NCBI GenBank assembly: GCA_900549485.1
Contig: UROG01000050.1
Span: 1 to 14,515 of the forward strand
Direction: 5' to 3'
From: an uncultured Eubacteriales bacterium
Lineage (GTDB): Bacteria > Bacillota > Clostridia > Oscillospirales > Oscillospiraceae
Length of the DNA stretch: 14,515 bases
Shown: positions 6,541 through 13,293 of the stretch, one piece after another
Position numbering within the stretch: the first letter of the stretch is position 1
Layout: each line of letters starts with the position of its first letter
Notes under the pieces: generated by a model
Seen by the model: the letters and a program-made list of their open reading frames with translations, nothing else
Told to the model about the DNA's origin: nothing
The model's database searches: none
Position numbers and translations under genes: made by a program

Positions 6541-7986
6541 TTGAAGCCGCTCAAAAGAAGAATACAAAACGCCGCTGTGACGGCTGCTGCGTATATGCTG
6601 CTTGCCGCGCTGTGCTTTCCTTCTGACGCGTATGCGCTGACCGGCGGGTATATGTGCGGGTACGAGGAAGAGCATACTCATTCCGAAAGCTGTTATGATA
6701 CGGTGCTTGTCTGCGGAAAAGAGGAGCATCTGCCCCTTTGCGGGATAATGGAAGAACATCTTCACGATCTGAGCTGCGTCCGGACGTCAACATATTTGGC
6801 GTGCCCGTTTGCCGAGACAGCACATACGCAATGGTGTTATGACGAACAGGGCTGTCTTATCTGCGGCGCGGAGGAGCATGTCCACTCGGAGGACTGTTAT
6901 GTCACCGAGGAGTACCTTGCCTGCGGCAAGGGTGAGCATATGCACGGCAGCGAATGTTACCCAAGAGACGAAAACGGAAATCCTTATGAAATACACGCGC
7001 ATACTCCTTCATGCTGGCAGAGGCGCTGCGTATGCGGGAAAAAGGAGCATAAGCACGATCCGGTCATATGCATGTTCGCATCCTTTGACGGGGTGGAAAA
7101 CGCGGCTGTCTGGGAAAGCACGGTACCTTTCGGCAAGCTTACGGGGGACTGGGGTGAGGATGTACTCACCGTCGCGTCTTCTCAGATAGGCTATACGGAG
7201 AATTTCTATAACTCGGTTATTGCCGAAGACGGAAAAACGCGGCTCGGATATACAAGATACGGACATTGGTTCGGTTATCCCTATGGAGATTGGTGCGCGA
7301 TGTTCGGCGCGTTCTGCCTTAACTATGCCGGCGTTCCCCAGAGCGAGGTGCCGTATGCGGCGGGCGTTGAGACGTGGATTCAGATGCTGCAAAAAAAGAA
7401 TATGCTGGAGGATGCATCCGCGTATGTGCCTGAACCCGGAGACCTGATCTTTATCGCCGACGACGGGGCTATACCGAATCACATGGGTATAGTAAGCTCC
7501 TATGCGAAGACAGGGGACGGTACCGGGCTTGCGCAGGTCATTCAGGGCAACAAGGAAGACGCAGTGAGACTTGTTGAGCTTGCGGTCCCGCATTGGACTG
7601 TCGTAGGCTATGTCGATATGGAAAAGGCTCACGACAAATGGCTTGACATCTGCAATGTTGAAGTTATGTGCGGGGACGATGCCGTAAAATTGAAGTATCT
7701 GCCCGGAAGCGGCATTGACGGGAGCGAAAATATAACCGCAACTCGGCTGCTCCCAGAGTCGGACGGCTATAAAAAAGCAATAAAGCTGGCAGAGAGATAC
7801 GTGAAAAAAATAGATTCCGGCACGGAAAAGCCTGATATAAGGCTGTATGAATTATCGGGAGAGAGAAACGGCGCGCCGGTCAATGTACCCGCACCCGATA
7901 AAACGGCGCTTGTTTACGGCGCTTCCGGCAGAGCCGCTGCGGCTTTCAAGACGGCGGATAAGACGGTAATAGTGCTTTGCGGATAA
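6541..7986 (+). CDS. Secreted CHAP/NlpC-type amidase with Cys/His repeats
   Basis: The 481-residue protein starts at a TTG preceded by GGGAGGGAGG (6524-6533), 7 bases upstream. An inner Met (residue 19) would destroy the signal peptide. Residues 1-32 form a signal peptide with a likely cut after SDAYA. Residues 39-178 hold about six irregular repeats of the type C-G-x-E-E-H-x-H-x(3)-C-Y, resembling metal-ligand knuckles. Residues 203-358 look like a CHAP peptidase or amidase: DWCAMFGAFC gives the catalytic Cys C252 and PNHMGIV the His H314. Residues 370-481 form a further domain of a kind found in large Clostridia surface proteins. There is no LPXTG motif or C-terminal membrane segment, so the protein is probably released or held non-covalently. 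The likely substrate is peptidoglycan. The end at VIVLCG is abrupt, and a shortened version of a longer surface protein is possible. Confidence 0.83.
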   Translation: MKPLKRRIQNAAVTAAAYMLLAALCFPSDAYALTGGYMCGYEEEHTHSESCYDTVLVCGKEEHLPLCGIMEEHLHDLSCVRTSTYLACPFAETAHTQWCYDEQGCLICGAEEHVHSEDCYVTEEYLACGKGEHMHGSECYPRDENGNPYEIHAHTPSCWQRRCVCGKKEHKHDPVICMFASFDGVENAAVWESTVPFGKLTGDWGEDVLTVASSQIGYTENFYNSVIAEDGKTRLGYTRYGHWFGYPYGDWCAMFGAFCLNYAGVPQSEVPYAAGVETWIQMLQKKNMLEDASAYVPEPGDLIFIADDGAIPNHMGIVSSYAKTGDGTGLAQVIQGNKEDAVRLVELAVPHWTVVGYVDMEKAHDKWLDICNVEVMCGDDAVKLKYLPGSGIDGSENITATRLLPESDGYKKAIKLAERYVKKIDSGTEKPDIRLYELSGERNGAPVNVPAPDKTALVYGASGRAAAAFKTADKTVIVLCG

Positions 7987-8025
7987 TGCCGTCAGATGAC
8001 AAGGACGCACACGGCTTTGACAGGC

Positions 8026-8091
8026 ATGAAAAACATCCGTGCCGCTTCAGAGCCCTTGTCAATACGCAAAGTATTGTCTGCGCTCCTGTAA
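8026..8091 (+). CDS. Possible 21-residue leader peptide
   Basis: An ATG at 8026 opens a short frame encoding MKNIRAASEPLSIRKVLSAL plus a final Leu, ending at TAA 8089-8091, before the terminator hairpin in front of the CatA-like gene. Leader peptides of this size control many antibiotic-response genes through ribosome stalling. Against it, the only purine-rich stretch upstream (AGG, 8022-8024) is too close to the ATG to be a good ribosome binding site. It overlaps the first leader stem. It may simply be a chance frame. Confidence 0.25.
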   Translation: MKNIRAASEPLSIRKVLSALL

Positions 8092-8117
8092 ATTGACGGT
8101 GATGCTGCAAGAACTGA

Positions 8118-8152
8118 AAAAATTCCGTGCCGGGAAACGGCGCGGAGTTTTT
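8118..8152 (+). terminator. Strong intrinsic terminator directly upstream of the CatA-like gene
   Basis: Arms of 15 bases (8118-8132 and 8138-8152) pair throughout with two G-T wobbles around the loop GGAAA. The GC-rich core (CCGTGCCG with CGGCGCGG) is flanked by A5 and T5, so it can act on either strand. It ends 18 bases before the ATG at 8171 and no promoter fits in between. It either ends the CHAP transcript from 6541 or acts as an attenuator whose read-through allows expression of the downstream gene. Confidence 0.85.
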
Positions 8153-8170
8153 GCTGATGGGGGAAAATGC

Positions 8171-8827
8171 ATGGAATATACGGTCGTTGATATGGAAAAG
8201 TACCCGCGCAAGGCGCATTTTGACTATTTCAGGAGCCTTGCTTATCCCTACATGGGTACGACGGTGAACGTTGACGTGACTGAGCTTGCGGACGCCTGCA
8301 AGAAAAGCGGTCATTCATTCTATCTTGCGTTTATGCATATTGCCGCGCTTGCCGCCGACGGCGTGGAGGAGCTGAGATACAGGATAAAGGACGGCGGCAT
8401 AGTCTGCTATGAAAGCTGCTGCACCTCGCATGTGGAGGCGCTCCCGAACGGCACCTATTGCTACTGTACGCTTCGGCACGACATGGGCTGGAAGGACTTT
8501 TTTGATTATGCCGAACGCTGCCGACGGCTCTGCCGGACTGACGGGAGTATAGAGGAAGACGGGGATGTGAATAATTATTATTTCATAAGCGCTCTGCCGT
8601 GGTTCAGCTATACCGCCCTTATTCAGCCTGCGGCCTGCGCGGATGAATCAAATCCGCGTATCACATGGGGAAAATATGAGAGGGATCATAACGGGCGGCT
8701 CATGATGCCGCTTACCGTGCTTGCGCATCACGCCCTTGCGGACGGGATGCATCTTGCGCGGTTCTATGCGAATGTTGAATCCGGAATGAAAAAAGCCGCT
8801 GCGGATATCATAACGCTTCTTTCCTAA
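8171..8827 (+). CDS. CatA-like O-acetyltransferase (chloramphenicol acetyltransferase family)
   Basis: The 218-residue protein has the length of type A chloramphenicol acetyltransferases and their landmarks: YPRKAHFDYF near the N-terminus (11-20), SALPWFSYT (140-148), PRITWGKY (162-169) and the active-site HHALADG (186-192), with H187 as catalytic base and D191 in support. The family forms trimers and moves an acetyl group from acetyl-CoA to a hydroxyl. Many anaerobe homologues are only CatA-like and have not been shown to inactivate chloramphenicol, so resistance is not claimed. The start is ATG 8171 with GGGGGA at 8159-8164, 6 bases upstream. The frame is open back to a GTG at 8039, but that would run the coding region through the terminator hairpin and has no ribosome binding site. 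Cysteine content (10 residues) is high for the family. Confidence 0.9.
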   Translation: MEYTVVDMEKYPRKAHFDYFRSLAYPYMGTTVNVDVTELADACKKSGHSFYLAFMHIAALAADGVEELRYRIKDGGIVCYESCCTSHVEALPNGTYCYCTLRHDMGWKDFFDYAERCRRLCRTDGSIEEDGDVNNYYFISALPWFSYTALIQPAACADESNPRITWGKYERDHNGRLMMPLTVLAHHALADGMHLARFYANVESGMKKAAADIITLLS

Positions 8828-8860
8828 ATTTTAAGAAAACGTAAACGAACGCAAAAAATC

Positions 8861-8889
8861 TTGCGGATGAGCGGTATCGGGGATATAAT
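8861..8889 (+). promoter_or_regulatory. Sigma-A promoter of the envelope glycosylation operon
   Basis: TTGCGG (8861-8866), a 17-base spacer and a perfect TATAAT (8884-8889) precede the first gene of the operon by about 30 bases. The ribosome binding site GGAGGA (8910-8915) falls in the short leader. Confidence 0.85.
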
Positions 8890-8918
8890 ACCCTAATAAA
8901 GCTTACCGCGGAGGAATT

Positions 8919-10499
8919 ATGAAGACTGTCCTAAAAAAACATTTTGCTTTTCTTCTTGCGCTTGTGCTGATCTGCGCTGTGTGTCTGTTCTTCTCCGGAC
9001 GCAAAGAGGGGCTGTTTATTGACGAGGTCTATACATACGGCCTTTCAAACAGCTATTACGCGCCCTTTGTGGATGACCTCAAGGATGACGATATGATAGA
9101 CAAGGTCATCACACGTCAGGAGCTGCTTGACTATCTCACTGTGGATGACAGCGATAAATTCAGCGCAGGCTCTGTATATTACAACCAGTCGCAGGACGTT
9201 CATCCGCCGCTTTATTATTGGCTTTTCAACTTCGCTTCAAGCCTCAACTGCGGCAATTTCAGCCTCTGGACGGGACTTGTGCTTGACCTTGTCATTTATC
9301 TGCTGACTCTTGCTGCGCTGTATCTGCTTGCGCTGAAGCTTTTTGAAAGCCCGGATAGCGCCGCTGCTGCGGTGCTGCTGTACGGGCTGAGCAGTGTGGG
9401 ACTTTCCACGATGATCATGATACGTATGTATGTCCTTCTCACGCTTGAGACTGTGCTGCTTGCGTATTTTATCGCCTGTCTTATGCGCGGAGGGCGCACA
9501 TGGCATTATCCTGCTGTTGCCGTTACGGTGTTTGCGGGCATGATGACGCAGTATTATTATGTCTTTTATGCGTTTTTCGTTTGCCTTGCGTTCGACGTGT
9601 ACCTTCTTACAAAGAAGAGATACCGTGAGCTTGTGATGTTCTCTCTGTCAGCCGTATGCGGCGTACTGTGCCTGCTTCCGGCGTTCCCTGCATTTATAAG
9701 ACAGCTCACCGACGATGCGCTTGTTTCGGGCGGAAGTGCGGTCGATAATCTGACGAGCTTTGGTCAGTATATATCCAGGATAAAATATTTTTGCGCAGAA
9801 ACCGCACACAGAATGAAGGCGGTGATTTATGCGGCAGGCTTGCTTTTAATACTGTGCGCTGTGCTTTGGAGAAAGCTCTGCTTGGCGGTAAAGGAAAAAC
9901 GTGTAAATTTTGATTCCTTCCCGATTATTTTTTCGGCAGTAATTTCTTTTTTAGTTGTTGCGGTCATTTCTCCGGTAACGGAGATCAGGTATGTTTATAA
10001 TATTATTCCGATGCTTGTCCTTGCGGTCAGCTTTCTTATATACCTTGCCGAAAACGCTTTGGGAAAATTCAAATATGACTTTGCGGTCAAAAATGGCGCT
10101 CTGCTGATTCTGACGGCGTGTGCGCTCTGGTGCGCAAGATGTGTTCCGCCGGATTATCTCTATGACGAATACAGCGATTATGACGATCTGCTCTCGGCGC
10201 ATAAATCTGCACCCTGCGTCTATATCGATGACAATTACAGTTCGCCGCTTACCTATGATATGCTTCAGATAATGATATTCGACGACCTGCTTGTGACAAA
10301 CGACACCTCGTCCGAGGCTATGCTTGATTACATTGGCGACGCTCCGGAAACGGTGGTGTTCATAGACATCAGCAAGGATTGGGCAAGCGGCTACGATCCG
10401 GAGACGGTGCTTGAGCAGCTTCAGAGCAGCACGGGATATTCCGTGATCACGCCCCTTTACAGCAACGGCTTTTCGGATGTATACCTTTTGAGTAAATAA
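8919..10499 (+). CDS. GT-C fold membrane glycosyltransferase (PMT/ArnT/GT39-like)
   Basis: This 526-residue membrane protein has about ten hydrophobic segments, then a soluble C-terminal part of roughly 100 residues from about 420. After the first helix comes FIDEVYTY (D35, E36), the acidic pair in the first outer loop that marks polyprenyl-phosphate-dependent GT-C enzymes. DVHPPLYYWLF (93-103) matches the HPPLYY motif of the PMT_2/ArnT/GT39 group. Such enzymes take a sugar from a polyprenyl-phosphate donor on the outer face of the membrane and transfer it to a protein, lipid or wall polymer. It leads an operon with a GtrB-like and a GtrA-like protein, so it most likely is the operon's specific transferase, in the place YfhO holds in the Bacillus CsbB-GtcA-YfhO system. 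The acceptor and sugar are unknown. Confidence 0.85.
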   Translation: MKTVLKKHFAFLLALVLICAVCLFFSGRKEGLFIDEVYTYGLSNSYYAPFVDDLKDDDMIDKVITRQELLDYLTVDDSDKFSAGSVYYNQSQDVHPPLYYWLFNFASSLNCGNFSLWTGLVLDLVIYLLTLAALYLLALKLFESPDSAAAAVLLYGLSSVGLSTMIMIRMYVLLTLETVLLAYFIACLMRGGRTWHYPAVAVTVFAGMMTQYYYVFYAFFVCLAFDVYLLTKKRYRELVMFSLSAVCGVLCLLPAFPAFIRQLTDDALVSGGSAVDNLTSFGQYISRIKYFCAETAHRMKAVIYAAGLLLILCAVLWRKLCLAVKEKRVNFDSFPIIFSAVISFLVVAVISPVTEIRYVYNIIPMLVLAVSFLIYLAENALGKFKYDFAVKNGALLILTACALWCARCVPPDYLYDEYSDYDDLLSAHKSAPCVYIDDNYSSPLTYDMLQIMIFDDLLVTNDTSSEAMLDYIGDAPETVVFIDISKDWASGYDPETVLEQLQSSTGYSVITPLYSNGFSDVYLLSK

Positions 10500-10509
10500 G
10501 GAGAAAAAT

Positions 10510-11430
10510 ATGGTATCGGTTATTCTGCCCTCCTATAATGAGGAAAAAATGATCTCGACTGCCGCGGAAACGATTTCCGGCATACTGAAAAACGAAAATA
10601 TAGACTATGAGCTTGTGTTTGTGGACGACGGCTCAAAGGACGCGACATGGGAAAATATCACGCTTGCGAATAAGAAGGACCCCAAAGTCACCGGCGTACA
10701 TTTCAGCCGCAACTTCGGCAAGGAAGCCGCGATGTTTGCGGGGCTTGAAAAAGCGGCGGGGGACTGCTGCGTCGTTATGGACTGCGACCTCCAGCATCCG
10801 CCCGAGAAGATAGTTGAGATGTACCGGCTCTGGGAGCAGGGCTATGAGGTCGTCGAGGGAATAAAGGAGGATAGAGGCGAGGAGAGCGGCTTTCATAAAT
10901 TTGCCGCAAACAGCTTCTATTCGCTCATAAGCAAGGCCGTCGGGATGGATATGTCCTCCTCGTCCGACTTCAAGCTCCTTGACAGAAAGGTCGTGGATAC
11001 GCTCAACGCTATGCCGGAGAGAAACGTGTTTTTCCGCGCATTGTCTTTCTGGGTGGGATATAAAAAGACTGCCGTGTATTATTGCGTGCGGGAGCGTACC
11101 GAGGGCGAGAGCAAGTGGTCAACAAAGTCGCTCATCAGATACGCGATAACGAATATCGGCTCTTTCTCTTCCGCGCCGCTGCACCTTATCACGGGACTGG
11201 GCGTGACAATGCTTGCCATTTCGGTCATTTTCGGCATCATTTCGCTTGTGCAGAAGCTGACAGGACATGCAGTTGCGGGCTTTACAACGGTTATCCTGCT
11301 TCTGCTGTTTTCAAGCAGCGTCGTCATGATAAGTCTTGGGATAATTGGCTACTATATTGCCCGCATCTATGAGGAGATCAAGGGCAGACCGCGCTATATA
11401 ATCTCCAGTATGGTTGGAGGAAAGAAATGA
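10510..11430 (+). CDS. GtrB-like polyprenyl-phosphate glycosyltransferase (GT2)
   Basis: The 306-residue protein has an N-terminal GT-A domain with VSVILPSYNEE (2-12), VDDGS (38-42), HFSRNFGKEAA (64-74) and the metal-binding DCDLQHPP (D91, D93). Two membrane helices follow at about 217-247 and 258-283, the usual layout of the DPM1/GtrB/CsbB group. It would move a sugar from a nucleotide donor to undecaprenyl phosphate at the inner face of the membrane. The ribosome binding site AAGGAG (10498-10503) overlaps the stop codon of the preceding gene, and the stop overlaps the next start by ATGA, so the three genes are translationally linked. The sugar is likely glucose or a related hexose or amino sugar, but sequence alone does not decide it. 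Confidence 0.92.
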   Translation: MVSVILPSYNEEKMISTAAETISGILKNENIDYELVFVDDGSKDATWENITLANKKDPKVTGVHFSRNFGKEAAMFAGLEKAAGDCCVVMDCDLQHPPEKIVEMYRLWEQGYEVVEGIKEDRGEESGFHKFAANSFYSLISKAVGMDMSSSSDFKLLDRKVVDTLNAMPERNVFFRALSFWVGYKKTAVYYCVRERTEGESKWSTKSLIRYAITNIGSFSSAPLHLITGLGVTMLAISVIFGIISLVQKLTGHAVAGFTTVILLLLFSSSVVMISLGIIGYYIARIYEEIKGRPRYIISSMVGGKK

Positions 11431-11927
11431 GAAAGCTTATACTTACAATACTTGAGTTCTTCAAAAAGCATTGCCGCGAGGGAGGAAAAGCCGAGGCCTT
11501 CTTTCAGTTCTGGATCGATAAAATCGAGATAGTTGTATATCTTGTGGTCGGTGTGCTTACGACCGTCGTTTCATGGGCGGCAAAGTTTGCCTTTAATTTC
11601 ATCTTTTACGCCGGCACGGCTCATCCCACTGCTGTTCAGAATTTTGTCCTCAGCGCGGTCAATTGGACGGCGGGCGTTGCCTTTGCCTATCCGACCAACA
11701 GAGCGTGGGTGTTTGAGAGCAGGGATCCCAAAATACTGCCGGAGTGCGTAAAATTTGTGCTTTCAAGAGTGTCTACCCTTGTGCTTGATATCCTTGTAAT
11801 GCAGATACTCGGCGCTGTCGGCATGAACCTTTACGCGGCCACGCTTATTTCCGCCGTACTCGTTATTATAGGAAATTACGTGTTCAGTAAGCTCTTTGTT
11901 TTCAATAAGAAAAAAACCGAGGAATGA
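11427..11927 (+). CDS. GtrA-family membrane protein (polyprenyl-phosphate-sugar flippase)
   Basis: The 166-residue protein has four hydrophobic segments at about 34-60, 70-88, 107-129 and 134-156, the GtrA pattern. Typical family segments are YPTNRAWVF (88-96) after helix 2 and NYVFSKLFVF (150-159) at the end. GtrA proteins are thought to move the polyprenyl-phosphate-linked sugar made by GtrB to the outside. The N-terminal 30 residues are a charged amphipathic extension longer than in most members. The start ATG overlaps the GtrB-like stop by 4 bases, with GGAGG (11416-11420) upstream. The call is firm by pattern and context; direct evidence for flipping in the family is limited. Confidence 0.9.
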   Translation: MRKLILTILEFFKKHCREGGKAEAFFQFWIDKIEIVVYLVVGVLTTVVSWAAKFAFNFIFYAGTAHPTAVQNFVLSAVNWTAGVAFAYPTNRAWVFESRDPKILPECVKFVLSRVSTLVLDILVMQILGAVGMNLYAATLISAVLVIIGNYVFSKLFVFNKKKTEE

Positions 11928-11953
11928 ACCCAGGCTTTTCAGAGGACGGATAA

Positions 11954-13138
11954 ATGCATCAGAATAAGAAGAAGCGCGGACTATCCGCGGCAGTTTACAT
12001 AATATTGATATTTGTCATTGTCGCCGCAGCGGCGCTTATATTCTATTTTCTGTGGGAGAAGGCGCCCGACGTCGCGGGAGCGAAGGCAGAAAACGCGCCT
12101 GCGGTCACGGAGGAAACGCCCGCGCCTGATATCGGGGCGGCCGCAACCCAGCCGCCGGAGCAGACGCCTGAGCCTACCACCAAGCCTACCCCAGAGCCTA
12201 CTCCGGAACCCATTCAGGAGATCGCTCCTACGACCGCCAGACAGGACGGCGTTTATACAATAATGCTGGCAGGGGAGGATCAGAGTTCAGGAAATACCGA
12301 CACGATACTTGTCGGCAAAATCGACACGAACGCCCATAAAATGGATTTTGTCAGCATACCGAGAGACACTCTGCTGAACATGGACGGCGATGTGCGCAAG
12401 ATCAACTGCGTATATTATAAGGCAAAGGAACGCGGCGCAGACCCCGCGCAGGAGCTTAAGAACAAGGTTACTGAGCTTATCGGCTTTGAGGTGGACTGTT
12501 ACGCCGTTATTAATTTGCAGGTGTTCATGGATGTTGTGGATGCCATCGGCGGGGTGGACTACACGGTGCAGCAGGATATCTGGATGGACGATGCCGGGCA
12601 GAACCTCTTTACCTACCTTCCGCAGGGGGAGATGCACCTTAACGGATACCAGGCGATGTGTCTTGTCCGCTACCGTGCCGGGTATGCCGACGCCGACCTC
12701 GGCAGGATAGAGATCCAGCATGATTTCCTTAAAACAGTAGCGAAACAGATGATTTCCCTCGGTAATATTCCAAACCTCAGGAAGGTAATAAATATTCTTA
12801 CCGAAAACGTCGATACTGACCTGACCGCCGCGAATATGGCGTATTTTGCACGTCAGGCGCTTATGTGCAGCGATGAAAATATAAATTTCTATACGGTTCC
12901 GACCGTTGGCAAGACGCTCGGCGAAGGGTACAGCTATGCCGTGATCCTTGTATATCAGTGGGTGCCCATGATAAACGATTATCTCAACCCGTACAGCGAA
13001 GAGATCACAATGAATAACATAAACGTAATGTTCAACGATTATTTTGGGATAGGCTGCACAGGAGAGATAAGAGGCGGATGGTACTATGTCGGTCTTGCGG
13101 AAGCGGAAATGCAGCAGGCCATGAATCCGTGGGGATAA
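11954..13138 (+). CDS. LytR-CpsA-Psr (LCP) family cell-wall glycopolymer ligase
   Basis: The 394-residue protein has a short cytoplasmic head, one membrane helix (about 13-34), a Pro/Thr/Glu-rich linker (about 50-93, with TPEP repeats) and an extracellular LCP domain from about 98. Family motifs are visible: NTDTILVGKID (114-124), SIPRDTLLN (134-142, with R137 and D138), VDAIGGVDYTV (195-205) and VRYRAGYADADLGRIEIQ (238-255, with R239, R241 and R251). The usual RQ pair in the last motif is IQ here. LCP proteins move teichoic acids or capsule-like polymers from undecaprenyl pyrophosphate onto peptidoglycan. It starts 26 bases after the GtrA-like gene with AGAGGA (11941-11946), and ends at a strong terminator, so it is the last gene of the operon. 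The domain after 330 with NNINVMFNDYFG is a less usual C-terminal extension. Confidence 0.92.
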   Translation: MHQNKKKRGLSAAVYIILIFVIVAAAALIFYFLWEKAPDVAGAKAENAPAVTEETPAPDIGAAATQPPEQTPEPTTKPTPEPTPEPIQEIAPTTARQDGVYTIMLAGEDQSSGNTDTILVGKIDTNAHKMDFVSIPRDTLLNMDGDVRKINCVYYKAKERGADPAQELKNKVTELIGFEVDCYAVINLQVFMDVVDAIGGVDYTVQQDIWMDDAGQNLFTYLPQGEMHLNGYQAMCLVRYRAGYADADLGRIEIQHDFLKTVAKQMISLGNIPNLRKVINILTENVDTDLTAANMAYFARQALMCSDENINFYTVPTVGKTLGEGYSYAVILVYQWVPMINDYLNPYSEEITMNNINVMFNDYFGIGCTGEIRGGWYYVGLAEAEMQQAMNPWG

Positions 13139-13213
13139 ACGGTAAATGACGTCAGGCGCTAAAAAGCCGGACGGCTACGCTGAAATGCTATGCGTGTGCG
13201 ATTAAATATAAAG

Positions 13214-13256
13214 AAAAGGGAGCCTCCGCTCGTTTTTGAAGCGGAGACTCCTTTTT
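13214..13256. terminator. Bidirectional intrinsic terminator between convergent genes
   Basis: Arms at 13214-13230 and 13240-13256 form a 17-base stem with one G-T wobble and one C-A mismatch around a 9-base loop. The stem foot has A4 on one side and T5 on the other, so it can end both the envelope operon (plus strand) and the DUF2974 gene (minus strand). Confidence 0.92.
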
Positions 13257-13293
13257 GCACTATATACCATCAATTGGCAAGAAGACGGCTGTA

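Larger units (their letters stand above)
8017..8170 (+). promoter_or_regulatory. Structured leader of the CatA-like gene, possible attenuator
   Basis: The leader holds a first stem (TTGACA-GGC, 8017-8025, with GCC-CT-TGTCAA, 8052-8062), a small stem (CAATAC 8060-8065 and GTATTG 8071-8076) that competes with it, and a strong terminator at 8118-8152. The octamer CCGTGCCG occurs twice, at 8037-8044 and as part of the terminator's left arm at 8125-8132, so the upstream copy could also pair with the terminator's right arm. No convincing -10 box was found, so the start of this transcript is not known. Confidence 0.4.

Noticed and set aside
5083..6765. A 560-codon open frame on the minus strand across the polymerase tail, yolD and the methyltransferase
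   Set aside because: It lies antisense to three genes with clear motifs, has no ribosome binding site or recognisable domain, and is rich in Arg and His as expected for a shadow frame.
6655..7075. A tandem DNA repeat or CRISPR-like array in the Cys/His region
   Set aside because: The units are irregular in length and sequence at DNA level; only the protein pattern repeats, within an open frame.
7009..7632. A 207-codon minus-strand frame within the CHAP gene
   Set aside because: It overlaps the catalytic domain in antisense and has no start signals.
8017..8022. TTGACA at 8017 as the -35 of a promoter for the CatA-like gene
   Set aside because: No -10-like sequence occurs 16-18 bases downstream (the region reads TGCCGC), and the hexamer is accounted for by the leader stem.
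8039..8170. N-terminal extension of the CatA-like protein to a GTG at 8039
   Set aside because: It would make the coding region span the terminator hairpin, has no ribosome binding site, and adds 44 residues not found in this family; ATG 8171 has a good site.
8171..8827. Calling the gene a chloramphenicol resistance determinant
   Set aside because: The catalytic motif is intact, but many CatA-like proteins in anaerobes have no shown activity on chloramphenicol.
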